A stretch of 64,000 nucleotides of DNA from UBA1206 sp050953105 (GTDB taxonomy: Bacteria > Bacillota > Clostridia > Oscillospirales > CAG-382). The stretch lies in contig JBMNMA010000009.1 of NCBI GenBank assembly GCA_050953105.1, forward strand, positions 124,001 to 188,000, in the 5' to 3' direction. The notes under the pieces are model-generated. The model was given only the letters and a program-made list of their open reading frames with translations, was not told the origin of the DNA and made no database searches. The first letter of the stretch is position 1. Each line of letters begins with the position of its first letter. The translations under genes were made by a program, and so were the position numbers. This document shows positions 8,021-16,487 of this stretch, in pieces.

Positions 8021-9769
8021 CTATCTTCCGTAATATTCGGCCAAAGCGGCGACTTCGCTGTCGGTCATGGCACCTTTGTAAAAGATAAAATCGTCTATTT
8101 TAATATTATTTCCGGCATTATAGCTGCCCGTTCCGTCTTCACCTATATTAAAGTCAAGCTTATCGAAGGACTTGCCCATAAAAGCGTCGTCAAGGTATTT
8201 TGTCGAAACCTTTTTAAAGTTATAGTAAAACGTTACCTTATTTGAAACCCTGTCCACCACCAGGATGGTATTCACCCACCCACGGGATATGGATTGGGGA
8301 AGGGAATACTCAAAGTCGGAACGGATAGCCCCGTCACCCACGTTAAACTTAATGTCCGATTCCCGCAATGACAGCACAAAACCCACGTTCAACCCCGATT
8401 TCCACGACTTATTGCCATACAGAGGGGGATCTGATTTAACCGACCGGTCAAGGTAAAACCAGAGGGAGATGGTAAAGCTGTCTGCCCCAACCTTAAGGTC
8501 GTTTAATGTTATATAACCCTGTTTACCCACCTCAATGCAGGAACCGTAGTAGCCGTTGGAGTAATACTTGGGCGTCCCTTTGACGGTGGTTGTTATGTTG
8601 CCCATGGCATCATCGGCGTTATCGTCGAAAAACAGCACTGCCTCAAGCTTGTTTTTGTCAAGAAAATCTGTTATGTAATTACCGGAGCCGGACGCCGGTG
8701 TGGGCAGGGTTTCATGGTCAACGGGGGAGGGAATTATGTCAAGGCTTTTACGGTCTTTAACCTCATAACCGGTAAACAGATTTGCCGGAATCTGCCCCGA
8801 AAAGCCCTCAAGGTCAAAGTCAGGAACATCTATTCCCAGGGCAAACAGCACCACCGCCGCAATATCCCTTATTTCCATTTCACCGATATTACCCTTTTCC
8901 ACAATTGCACCTGCAGCGCCGAAGAATACGTATTTTTCCCCGTCAGAAAGTCCGCCGTGGCTTCCCGACGGAGTTCCGCCGTGGTCGGTGGTAACAATAA
9001 TCAAAGTGCCGTCTAAAAGGTTATTATCTTCAAGAGCGTCATATATTCTGCCTATATATGAGTCGACAACGCTTATCTGCTTTAAGTGTCCCTCGGAGCC
9101 GTAGCCGTTGGCATGGCCTGCTGAGTCCACGCTGTCAAGCTGAACGAACATAAAAGTCGGATCGTTTTTAGATAGATAGGATGTTATAAGATCGGTAACC
9201 GCCATATCCTCACCGGTTCCGAAGGTTACGCCGAGATTGTTTTCAACAATACCGATATTTATGGGGTTCCAGTTGCAAAAGGAGGCCAAAGCAGCGTCGG
9301 GGTATGCCTCTCTTATCCGCCTGAACACCGTAGGAAGGGAAGATTCCACATCATAGGAGTTGTTGGCTATATAGTCGTTGGTAAGACCATGGGCTGTCGC
9401 TGAGCAGCCTATAAGCATTGACCCCCAGCACTGGGCGGATATGGTGGGGTTGGCAGACAGCATGGTGTAGGTGGTGGCGCCGTCTTTAAATATCCTGTCC
9501 ATTTCCGGAGTTTGGGCGTCTTTGAAAAACGCCCCAGCGCCGTCCACGCCAATAAGTATCACACGCTTATAGGGAGTGGGAACTATAATATCAGTTTCTT
9601 CGCTGGATTCACTGCTTTCGCTGTTTTCGCTGTTTTGGGTATGGGACACATTACGGGATGTTTCGCTTTCGCCATGGCTGGTGTCGCCGCTTTTCAAGCC
9701 GCAGCCTGCCGTAAAGGTCAAAATCATGGCTGCCACCGAAAATAATGCCGCAAGCCTTGTGTTTTTCAT
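8021..9769 (-). CDS. Lipoprotein: type I phosphodiesterase/alkaline phosphatase-like enzyme with LamG domain
   Basis: A 582-residue predicted lipoprotein. The start at 9769 is preferred over the frame opening at 9808 because GGAG lies nine bases upstream and the signal peptide MKNTRLAALF ends in the lipobox TAGC. A Ser/Glu-rich linker follows. The catalytic domain (residues ~65-360) shows the metal-binding pattern of the nucleotide pyrophosphatase/phosphodiesterase branch of the alkaline phosphatase superfamily: LIGVDG, a Thr/Ser nucleophile region SANPTISAQCW, QLDSVDSAGHANGYG, and TTDHGG. The last ~200 residues form a concanavalin/LamG-type jelly roll (FTISLWFYLDR, IKIDDFIFYKGAMTD), probably for glycan or surface binding. 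Substrate is unknown; a phosphoester or phosphonate monoester on extracellular polymers is plausible. It lies downstream of the MscS gene, from which a weak terminator separates it. Confidence 0.8.
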   Translation of the reverse strand: MKNTRLAALFSVAAMILTFTAGCGLKSGDTSHGESETSRNVSHTQNSENSESSESSEETDIIVPTPYKRVILIGVDGAGAFFKDAQTPEMDRIFKDGATTYTMLSANPTISAQCWGSMLIGCSATAHGLTNDYIANNSYDVESSLPTVFRRIREAYPDAALASFCNWNPINIGIVENNLGVTFGTGEDMAVTDLITSYLSKNDPTFMFVQLDSVDSAGHANGYGSEGHLKQISVVDSYIGRIYDALEDNNLLDGTLIIVTTDHGGTPSGSHGGLSDGEKYVFFGAAGAIVEKGNIGEMEIRDIAAVVLFALGIDVPDFDLEGFSGQIPANLFTGYEVKDRKSLDIIPSPVDHETLPTPASGSGNYITDFLDKNKLEAVLFFDDNADDAMGNITTTVKGTPKYYSNGYYGSCIEVGKQGYITLNDLKVGADSFTISLWFYLDRSVKSDPPLYGNKSWKSGLNVGFVLSLRESDIKFNVGDGAIRSDFEYSLPQSISRGWVNTILVVDRVSNKVTFYYNFKKVSTKYLDDAFMGKSFDKLDFNIGEDGTGSYNAGNNIKIDDFIFYKGAMTDSEVAALAEYYGR

Positions 9770-9849
9770 TAATAAGCACTCCATAAATATGATTTTGCCG
9801 CTTATCATTATGCCACTTTATGTCGAAAAATGCAATAATGTGCAATAAA

Positions 9850-9887
9850 TTAAAGAGGCACAGAGAAGTAAACTCAATGCCTCTTGA
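9850..9887 (-). terminator. Possible terminator after MscS gene
   Basis: AAGAGGCA and TGCCTCTT can pair across a 17-nt loop just after the minus-strand MscS stop codon, followed on that strand by a T-rich stretch. The large loop makes it only moderately convincing. Confidence 0.5.
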
Positions 9888-9890
9888 TAC

Positions 9891-11147
9891 TTAATTATTA
9901 CCGTTAAACCTGCTTCCGGCAACGGCGGTTAAATCGTGGCCTGTGGGGCCCTGGTATATACGCAGGTCGAATTGGGGAACCACCGCAAGGATATGGTCGA
10001 AAACATCGGCCTGAATGGATTCATATTCAACCCAGGCGGTGGTGGCGGTAAAGCAGTAGATTTCCATGGGAAGCCCCTTGTCGGAAGGTTCAAGCTGGCG
10101 CACCATGCTTATAAGTCCCCTATGAATTTTGGGATGATTGGCCAGATATGCCGAAACATAAGCCCGGAAGGTGCCTATATTGGTCAAATGCCGTCCGTTG
10201 ACAATAGATGAATTGTCATCTATCCCAAGTTCTCTGTTATGCCGGGTGATATCGGCAACCTTGTTGTCGATATATTCTTGTATATATTTTATCTTTCTAA
10301 ATCTTTCAAGCATTTCCTCGTTGCAGAATCTTATGCTTGTCATATCGATGTATATACACCGCTTTATCCGCCGTCCGCCGGTTTCGGACATCCCCCGCCA
10401 GTTTTTAAAGGATTCGGAAATCAAAGCCTGGGTAGGGATGGTGGTTATGGTTTTGTCCCAGTTTTGCACCTTTACGGTGTGGAGGGATATGTCCACCACA
10501 TCTCCGTCTGCGTTGCGGCTGGGCATTTCTATCCAGTCCCCAAGTCGTATCATGTCGTTTTCGGTAAGCTGTATTCCCGCCACAAAGCCAAGAATGGTGT
10601 TTTGGAAAATAAGAAGCAGCACCGCCGTAGCAGCGCCTATTCCTCCAAGCAGCAATAGGGGTGAACGGTCAAGCAGCACGCTGATTATAATAACAAAGGC
10701 GATTATATAGACAAATATTTTTACAATCTGCAGGTAACCTTTTATCGGCTTTGTTTTTGAAATTTCAAACCTGCGGTAGATGTCATTTACGACGTTAAGG
10801 AACTTATCAAAGGCCAAAACCACACAGAAAATTATAAAGGAATGGGTTATTCTGCCTATCCAAACTTGTCCGCCGGGGAAGGAGGGGGCAAACCAATTTA
10901 GCACCAGCGCCGGGATAATAAGGGCAAGGCGGTTGAACACCTTGTGCTCGATAATGGCATCATCCCATTTGGTTTTGCTTTTCTTTGCAAAGACGATGAA
11001 TATTTTTATAACAATGTTTTTAACAATAAAATAAAAGACAAAGCCCACCGCAAGGGAAATTACAAGCAAAGAAAGGGTAGACAAAAACTCGGCAACGCTT
11101 TGATTTACGCCCTGTTTTATTAGAAAATTATAAATTGCATCAAACAA
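9891..11147 (-). CDS. MscS-family mechanosensitive channel (YbdG-like)
   Basis: A 418-residue membrane protein with about five N-terminal transmembrane segments, a pore-like glycine/alanine-rich helix (LLLLGGIGAATAVLLLIFQN) and the MscS beta domain (GDWIEMPSRNADGDVVDISL, TTIPTQALIS). It should release solutes on hypo-osmotic shock. The length and the NRLALIIPALVL segment recall the YbdG/MscM subgroup. The start codon is TTG at 11147, chosen because AGGAGG stands seven bases upstream (11155-11160 on the minus strand). It is divergent from the diguanylate cyclase gene. Confidence 0.9.
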   Translation of the reverse strand: MFDAIYNFLIKQGVNQSVAEFLSTLSLLVISLAVGFVFYFIVKNIVIKIFIVFAKKSKTKWDDAIIEHKVFNRLALIIPALVLNWFAPSFPGGQVWIGRITHSFIIFCVVLAFDKFLNVVNDIYRRFEISKTKPIKGYLQIVKIFVYIIAFVIIISVLLDRSPLLLLGGIGAATAVLLLIFQNTILGFVAGIQLTENDMIRLGDWIEMPSRNADGDVVDISLHTVKVQNWDKTITTIPTQALISESFKNWRGMSETGGRRIKRCIYIDMTSIRFCNEEMLERFRKIKYIQEYIDNKVADITRHNRELGIDDNSSIVNGRHLTNIGTFRAYVSAYLANHPKIHRGLISMVRQLEPSDKGLPMEIYCFTATTAWVEYESIQADVFDHILAVVPQFDLRIYQGPTGHDLTAVAGSRFNGNN

Positions 11148-11182
11148 TTTCCGTCCTCCTTAAGAAATTTTTCACTGTATAA

Positions 11183-11211
11183 TTTTAACATAAATTGCAC
11201 TTGTGTGTCAA
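11183..11211 (-). promoter_or_regulatory. Possible promoter of MscS gene
   Basis: On the minus strand, TTGACA (11211-11206) is followed after 17 bp by TTAAAA (11188-11183). The -35 box is perfect and the -10 box is weak. Confidence 0.4.
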
Positions 11212-11317
11212 TAAGGCAGGATTGCTTTAATGAAATGAGCAATGTCTTAATTTTATATATTATATGAGATATGACTTAAAAATTATGTAAAAATATGTTG
11301 TAATATGCAAATAAATG

Positions 11318-11346
11318 TGGACAAACAGCTAAATGTGTAATATAAT
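11318..11346 (+). promoter_or_regulatory. Promoter of diguanylate cyclase gene
   Basis: TGGACA at 11318-11323, 17 bp, TATAAT at 11341-11346, about 33 bp before the GTG start codon. Confidence 0.7.
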
Positions 11347-11378
11347 AGTAGCATTAATTACAATATTGTGAGGACGGC

Positions 11379-12950
11379 GTGGAGTTAAAGACGGTAATGC
11401 TTCTGCTTGCGGTGGGGTCGTTTATTTTTGCCCTGCTGCTGGTGATTTTTAAAATCAATAACAACAATCCAAAGGAAGTTCCTTACTGGATAACGGCCAA
11501 AATGTTACAGGCCGCAGGATCTTTTATGCTCTTTTTACGCACCCAGGAATATGACGGTCTTACCGTGGCGGCAAATGCCGTATTGCTTACCGGCTGCGCC
11601 TATGAGGCATGGGCGGTGAGATTTTTGGCAGGAAAGTCTATAAGACACAAAACCCATATTTCTATCACAGCAGGTATAATAATTGCCTGTGTTATCACGC
11701 TTTTTGTTCCATCCCCGTTTAGGCGAGGAATTGTGTTTCTAATGCAGGCATTGTTCTTTTTACTCCCCTGCATTTTTTTGCTTTCAAACTACCAAAGCCG
11801 GCATTCGTTAAGATACATAATGGCGGTTTGCTATCTTTTTACCGCCTTTACCTTTTTTGTGGCTTCGGTTATTTGTCTTGTGTTCCCGGATTTTGCCCTT
11901 TCACCAACTGCGGGCCGGCTGTATGCCGCAATTCCAGGGTTAAGCTTCGGCATTTTCCTAATAAGCGGATTTATCCTTCTTATGCTTGCCAAAGAGAAAA
12001 GCGATATTGAGGTTGCAAAAATTCAAGAAACCCTTAAAAAGAGTGAAATCCGCTACCGGCATATCGTGGAAACCGCTATAGAAGGAATATTGGTTTTCGA
12101 CCGGGACTATAAAATAACCTTTGCCAACCGGAACATGGCCGCCATGCTGGGTTACACTGTGGAGGAATTGACGGGGATGTCCTGCATAACCTTGTTCCCC
12201 GACAACATGATGGATGTTTATTACAGTCAGGAAAATGCCCGTAAACACGGTAAGGATTCGGTTTATGAAACCGCCCTGCGGAAAAAGAACGGGGAAATAA
12301 ACTGGTTTTTGGTGTCCGCCAAAGCAGTGCTGGACGATGAAGGAGCTTTTGAAGGCTCATTTGCCATGTTGACCGACATTAACGCCAGAAAGGAAATGGA
12401 GCTTCTCCTTGCCGAGTCGAACAAACGCCTTACCGAACTTAGCAACACCGACAGCTTAACGGGAATAGCCAACCGCCGCCGGTTTGACGACACTCTGGAA
12501 CACGAATTTTCCCGCCTTAAGCGTTCAAAATCCAAGCTTTCGGTTATAATGTTTGATATAGACCATTTTAAAGAATACAACGACTATTACGGTCATGTTA
12601 TGGGGGACGAATGTCTGCGGAAAATTGGCAGGGCTTTTGCCGATTGTATAAACAGGAATGTAGACCTGGCAGCCCGCTACGGTGGCGAGGAATTTGCCTG
12701 CATCCTCCCCGACACCGACTTAGAAAATGCACTTAAAATAGCTGAAAACATAAGGCAGGCCATATATAATCTAAAAATAGTCCATTGCAAATCAGCCGTA
12801 TGTGAATATGTTACAGCTTCCTTCGGGGTAGCTACCGTAGGTTATACTTATGATTCGTCTACGGCAGATATTATAGAATTTGTGGATATGTTAATGTATA
12901 AAGCCAAATCCTCCGGCAAAAACAATATAAAGTATGGGGAGTTGGAATAA
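11379..12950 (+). CDS. Membrane diguanylate cyclase, 7TM-PAS-GGDEF
   Basis: A 523-residue sensor enzyme that should make cyclic di-GMP at the inner face of the membrane. Residues ~1-210 hold about seven hydrophobic segments. Residues ~217-345 are a PAS domain (RYRHIVETAIEGILVFDRD, MLGYTVEELTG). The GGDEF domain follows from ~350, with DSLTGIANRRRF, DIDHFKEYND and the signature GGEEF at ~435-439. The I-site RxxD (RNVD) stands exactly five residues before GGEEF, so product inhibition is expected. The start codon is GTG at 11379, with GAGGA just upstream. A second cyclic di-GMP gene lies at 52999-54907. Confidence 0.92.
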   Translation: MELKTVMLLLAVGSFIFALLLVIFKINNNNPKEVPYWITAKMLQAAGSFMLFLRTQEYDGLTVAANAVLLTGCAYEAWAVRFLAGKSIRHKTHISITAGIIIACVITLFVPSPFRRGIVFLMQALFFLLPCIFLLSNYQSRHSLRYIMAVCYLFTAFTFFVASVICLVFPDFALSPTAGRLYAAIPGLSFGIFLISGFILLMLAKEKSDIEVAKIQETLKKSEIRYRHIVETAIEGILVFDRDYKITFANRNMAAMLGYTVEELTGMSCITLFPDNMMDVYYSQENARKHGKDSVYETALRKKNGEINWFLVSAKAVLDDEGAFEGSFAMLTDINARKEMELLLAESNKRLTELSNTDSLTGIANRRRFDDTLEHEFSRLKRSKSKLSVIMFDIDHFKEYNDYYGHVMGDECLRKIGRAFADCINRNVDLAARYGGEEFACILPDTDLENALKIAENIRQAIYNLKIVHCKSAVCEYVTASFGVATVGYTYDSSTADIIEFVDMLMYKAKSSGKNNIKYGELE

Positions 12951-13015
12951 GAAAAGCAAGGATATATTGTAATATCCGGTTTACCGTCAGAGATTGCAAA
13001 TACTGGGAGGTTAAT

Positions 13016-13363
13016 ATGAACCATCGAATTTTTAAAACATCCTTTGCGTCGGTTTATCCTTATTATGTCCAAAAAGCCGAAAAAAAGGGAAGAACAAAGG
13101 CAGAGGTTGACCAAATAATATGCTGGCTTACAGGTTATAGTGACGGTCAGTTGAAGGAGCAAATAGAAAAAGAGGTTGACTTTGAAACCTTTTTTGAAAA
13201 TGCGCCGCAAATAAACCCCAACGCCGCAAAAATAACCGGAGTTATCTGCGGCATCAGGGTTGAGGAGATTGAAGATAAGTTAATGCAGCAAATCCGCTGG
13301 CTGGACAAGCTTATAGACGAGCTGGCTAAGGGAAAGGCAATGGAAAAGATACTTAGAACCTAA
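13016..13363 (+). CDS. DUF2200 family protein
   Basis: A 115-residue cytoplasmic protein beginning MNHRIFKTSFASVYPYYVQK, which I recognise as the DUF2200 family (motifs GRTKAEVDQIICWLTGY and NPNAAKITGVICG). Its biochemical role is not established. GGGAGG precedes the ATG by a normal distance. It lies 65 bp after the diguanylate cyclase and may be cotranscribed with it. Confidence 0.85.
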   Translation: MNHRIFKTSFASVYPYYVQKAEKKGRTKAEVDQIICWLTGYSDGQLKEQIEKEVDFETFFENAPQINPNAAKITGVICGIRVEEIEDKLMQQIRWLDKLIDELAKGKAMEKILRT

Positions 13364-13382
13364 CCGGCCTGTTAGGGTTTTG
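13357..13382 (+). terminator. Weak terminator overlapping the DUF2200 stop codon
   Basis: AACCTAAC and GTTAGGGTT can pair with one bulge around a 6-nt loop, followed by TTTTG. The stem includes the stop codon. Confidence 0.35.
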
Positions 13383-13482
13383 TTCGTCTGTCCATATGAA
13401 GCGGAGGTATAAATTATAATAACACTCTGAGTTAAACAGTTCATACAATATTAAAAAAACATATAAATATATACAAATCGTG

Positions 13483-13518
13483 AAAAGTTTGCAAAAAAAT
13501 GCGAACTTTTATTTTTTC
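13483..13518 (+). terminator. Orphan intrinsic terminator in the 13.4-13.6 kb gap
   Basis: AAAAGTTTGCA pairs with TGCGAACTTTT (one G-U) around a short A-rich loop and is followed by a T-rich run. The region 13383-13482 before it is AT-rich and holds no gene I can support. Confidence 0.7.
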
Positions 13519-13627
13519 TTTCTCCCTTTGACATTTCTCGACATACCCTTTGTGGTATTAATGATAGTGCAGCCCAACGCTGCTGTTTGAAAGCTGTTCG
13601 GTTCTAAGAGAAAGGAGGTAAATCCAC

Positions 13628-13855
13628 ATGAACACGAAAATCAGCATCGAGAACATCTACAACACCATAGCAAGTGAAAACGGCGTTTCTCCGGATGAGG
13701 TTAAAAACGAAATCAGAGATGCTCTCTATGCGGGATGTCAATCCGATGACCCCGATGCCAGAGAGTTTTGGAGCCGGTTGGCAATGGAAAACGAATGTCC
13801 CACAATAGATGATATAATACTGCATATTATTACCACACTGGCGTCAGATGCCTGA
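13628..13855 (+). CDS. Small clostridial protein of unknown function
   Basis: A 75-residue protein preceded by a strong GAAAGGAGG and followed by a good terminator, so it is very likely real. The sequence (IYNTIASENGVSPDEVKNE, REFWSRLAMENECPTIDDII) resembles a family of short clostridial proteins that databases often tie to a Spo0A C-terminal-like label. I recall that link only weakly and assign no function. There are no membrane segments or cysteine clusters. Confidence 0.7.
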   Translation: MNTKISIENIYNTIASENGVSPDEVKNEIRDALYAGCQSDDPDAREFWSRLAMENECPTIDDIILHIITTLASDA

Positions 13856-13865
13856 AAAACAGTTA

Positions 13866-13899
13866 AAACAGAACGGAAAACATTCCGTTCTGTTTTTCT
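13866..13899 (+). terminator. Intrinsic terminator
   Basis: AAACAGAACGG pairs with CCGTTCTGTTT, followed by T residues. Confidence 0.9.
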
Positions 13900-13931
13900 T
13901 AATATTTCAACCAAATAATTACAGTGTGCTA

Positions 13932-13960
13932 TTGCAAAACAATAAAAGATATGGTAATAT
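13932..13960 (+). promoter_or_regulatory. Promoter of the disrupted lipoprotein gene
   Basis: TTGCAA at 13932-13937, 17 bp, TAATAT at 13955-13960. Confidence 0.5.
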
Positions 13961-14109
13961 GAATTGTTAATATTTGTAATCTAATTAATCGAGCTCGCTT
14001 ATACTGACCTTGATGTTGTTAAAAAATCAAAAGCGGAGGTGAAGTGGAGGGCAAATATGCATCCCCGGCGCACCACGGCAGAAATTATAAAAATTTTAGG
14101 AGGGCTTTT

Positions 14110-14869
14110 ATGAAAAGACTAATAGCTGTATTACTTTGCATTGCAATTATATCTCTCCTTGCCGCCTGCAACAACCCCGGTGACGACAAAAGTTCAGAAA
14201 ACCAAATCGATTTCGATTTGTATGATATTTTAGAAAAAATAGGCGACAACTTTTCGGTTACATACCGCATAACATACTATAACGAGGAGGACGGTGAGGA
14301 GCAGTCGGAAATCACCCTTACCAAAACTCCGCAAGGCTACTATTTTAATATTGACGACGACGGTTCATTGTTTGTTAAAGAGGGGAACCAATATGCCATG
14401 TGCTCTTACGACCAGGACACAGGTGTGTTTGTCAAGATGCCCGGCGCTTATTTAGGTGAAGAAAGCGTTACCGCATTGGCTGCCAGTATATTAGGCTATA
14501 TGTCAATGTATTCATCATATACACACGGTCTTGCCAAAAAGGACTCTGCCACCATCCTTGGCAGAAACTGCGACAAATATGTGTTCGAATAAACGGCAGG
14601 CGGTATGAAGGTTAATCTTGAGTTTTTCATAGATAAAGAAACCGGCTTGACAATGAAATTTATGGGCGACCGACAAATATGTGTTCGAATATACGGCAGG
14701 CGGTGTGAAGGTTAATCTTGAGTTTTTCATAGATAAAGAAACAGGCTTGACAATGAAATTTGTGGGCGATCAATCGGGTAAAAGCAGCAATTACAATTTT
14801 GTTTATGAGTGTATCGCACTGTCTCTGGGGAATGCCGAGCTTCCCGAATATACCGAATACACCGAATAG
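14110..14869 (+). pseudogene. Lipoprotein gene disrupted by a 100-bp tandem duplication
   Basis: The ATG at 14110 follows AGGAGGG and begins a lipoprotein signal peptide (MKRLIAVLLCIAIISLLAAC). The frame stops at 14592, inside the first copy of a 100-bp direct repeat (14571-14670 and 14671-14770). The second copy has TAT where the first has the TAA stop. It continues in another frame to a natural end at 14869 (ELPEYTEYTE). Removing one copy restores a single 219-residue protein running CDKYVFEYTAGGVKVNLEFF. Because 100 is not a multiple of three, the duplication also shifts the frame. Function is unknown; the fold looks like a small secreted beta protein. An upstream in-frame GTG at 14044 was rejected because it would bury the signal peptide. 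Confidence 0.8.
14571..14770 (+). repeat. Two tandem 100-bp direct repeats
   Basis: Each copy opens CGACAAATATGTGTTCGAAT and ends near GTGGGCGA. Five differences are visible between copies, including the TAA/TAT change that creates the stop codon in copy one. Confidence 0.97.
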
Positions 14870-14917
14870 CCAATTGTCTTATTACTTGTAAATTTTAATT
14901 TAGGTTATATAAATTAC

Positions 14918-14950
14918 ATCCCTCCGGGAAAAAATCCGGAGGGATTTACT
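14918..14950 (+). terminator. Terminator after the disrupted lipoprotein gene
   Basis: ATCCCTCCGG pairs with CCGGAGGGAT around a short A-rich loop; the following T tract is broken. Confidence 0.7.
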
Positions 14951-14961
14951 TTGTAATAAAC

Positions 14962-14990
14962 TTGACATTTTAAATATTTGGTGGCAATAT
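14962..14990 (+). promoter_or_regulatory. Probable promoter of the antiporter operon
   Basis: TTGACA at 14962-14967, 17 bp, CAATAT at 14985-14990, about 38 bp before the start codon. Confidence 0.5.
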
Positions 14991-15027
14991 GTGTAATATA
15001 AATCAAGCCTGAAAGGAGGGTGGCATT

Positions 15028-16473
15028 ATGCTTGACGGGCTATACGAAAAACTTTCGGAATCAAGTGTGGCGACGGTTATAATTTCAATTGCCATCATGC
15101 TGTTTTTAGGCTTTGCAGCAACCAGAATAACCAAACTTTTAAGACTGCCCAACGTAACCGCCTATATCCTGACCGGCATTGCCATAGGCCCTTTTTGCCT
15201 TGACATTATTCCCGACAAGGTAATAAACGGCATGGATTTTATTGCCGATATTGCCCTTGCTTTTATTGCCTTTTCGGTGGGGGAATTTTTCAGGCTTTCC
15301 AAATTAAAGAAAAACGGGCTTAAAGTTTCTGTAATTTCGCTTTTTGACGCACTTTTTTCGGCAGTTTTGGTTTTTGTGCTGACCTATTTTATATTAAACT
15401 TAAGCTTTGCCCTTTCCATAATGCTTTCCGCCCTTGCCTGCACCACCGCCCCCTCATCTACCGTTATGACCATACGGCAGACAGGCGCCAAGGGGGACTT
15501 TGTCGACACCTTGCTTCAGGTTGTTGCCATTGACGATTTGCTGTCCCTTTTGGCCTTCGGCATATCCATGTCGGTGGCACTGTCGTCCACCGGAGGGCAT
15601 AGCGTTACGATAAAAACCATTCTTCAGCCTGTGCTTATAAACGGCGGAGTCCTTATTATAGGCGGACTTTTCGGCTTTTTTATGAAAGCCTTAATGCCCA
15701 AAAAGCGTTCCACCGATAACCGGCTTATTATATCGATATCCCTTTTATTTGCCTTTTGCGGAATATGCGCTATTTTGGGTGTTTCCCCCCTCCTCGGCTG
15801 TATATCAATGGGAACGGTCTATATCAATATCACCAATGACGAAAAGCTGTTTAAGCAGTTAAACTATTTCTCCCCGCCCATACTTCTGTTATTCTTCGTC
15901 CGGTCGGGTATGAGGTTTAAGCTTGATGCCCTGACAGGTAACACTGTATCTGCCGGTGCTGTGCCTTTGCTTGTAATAGGTATTTTATACGCCGTTGTCC
16001 GTTTGGGCGGCAAATATGCCGGTGCTTTTACGGGGAGTGCAATTGTAAAAAAAGACAAAGCCACAAGAAAATATCTTGGCCTTGCTCTTGTTCCCCAAGC
16101 CGGGTTTGCCATAGGGCTTGCCGAACTGGGGGCAAGGACATTGGGGGCAGGATTAGGCGAGGATTTATTGACGATTATCCTTACAGCGGGTATAATATAT
16201 GAAATTATAGGCCCCGTCTGCGCCAAGGTAGCGCTGTATCTTGCGAAAGCCTACCCACAGAGCATTGAGGAAGTTACTTCAGTCAGCGAGGTTACCGAAA
16301 CCGGAAAGCAAAAAACACCGGTGGAGGTGCTTATCGAGCGGATACAGGAAATTCAAAAGGAGCTTCCTCAAAAGCATATTTCGGAAGAGGAGCAGGCCTT
16401 TAACGACGCCGCCGAGGAACAATATGATGTTACGGGGTTTGTTCATTTCCACAGGTTTTCAAGAAAGCGTTAA
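15028..16473 (+). CDS. Kef/CPA2-type cation:proton antiporter
   Basis: A 481-residue integral membrane protein with about twelve transmembrane segments, matching the Na+/H+ exchanger domain of the CPA2 family (LPNVTAYILTGIAIGP near the N-terminus, CTTAPSSTVMTIRQTGAKG, VVAIDDLLSLLAFG, ALVPQAGFAIGLAELG). The paired aspartates in AIDD fit the conserved ion-binding region. The soluble tail after ~400 is short and lacks a TrkA-N/RCK domain. GAAAGGAGG precedes the ATG. It is followed after 14 bp by an MgtC-like gene, which suggests a shared role in ion or pH homeostasis. Confidence 0.9.
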   Translation: MLDGLYEKLSESSVATVIISIAIMLFLGFAATRITKLLRLPNVTAYILTGIAIGPFCLDIIPDKVINGMDFIADIALAFIAFSVGEFFRLSKLKKNGLKVSVISLFDALFSAVLVFVLTYFILNLSFALSIMLSALACTTAPSSTVMTIRQTGAKGDFVDTLLQVVAIDDLLSLLAFGISMSVALSSTGGHSVTIKTILQPVLINGGVLIIGGLFGFFMKALMPKKRSTDNRLIISISLLFAFCGICAILGVSPLLGCISMGTVYINITNDEKLFKQLNYFSPPILLLFFVRSGMRFKLDALTGNTVSAGAVPLLVIGILYAVVRLGGKYAGAFTGSAIVKKDKATRKYLGLALVPQAGFAIGLAELGARTLGAGLGEDLLTIILTAGIIYEIIGPVCAKVALYLAKAYPQSIEEVTSVSEVTETGKQKTPVEVLIERIQEIQKELPQKHISEEEQAFNDAAEEQYDVTGFVHFHRFSRKR

Positions 16474-16487
16474 TAGGAGGTTTTAAT

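Noticed and set aside
10171..10710. Long plus-strand open frames opposite the MscS gene
   Set aside because: They are shadows of a well-conserved channel gene.
13521..13570. Promoter for the small gene at 13628
   Set aside because: TTGACA at 13528 is good, but no acceptable -10 box is found at 16-18 bp.
13986..14109. A coding-like stretch before the disrupted lipoprotein gene (ends ...TTAEIIKILGGLL)
   Set aside because: It has no start codon after an in-frame stop, overlaps the lipoprotein start region and matches nothing I know; it could be a gene remnant but is not supported.
14044..14109. Upstream GTG start for the lipoprotein gene
   Set aside because: It would place 22 hydrophilic residues before the signal peptide; ATG 14110 has a better ribosome binding site.
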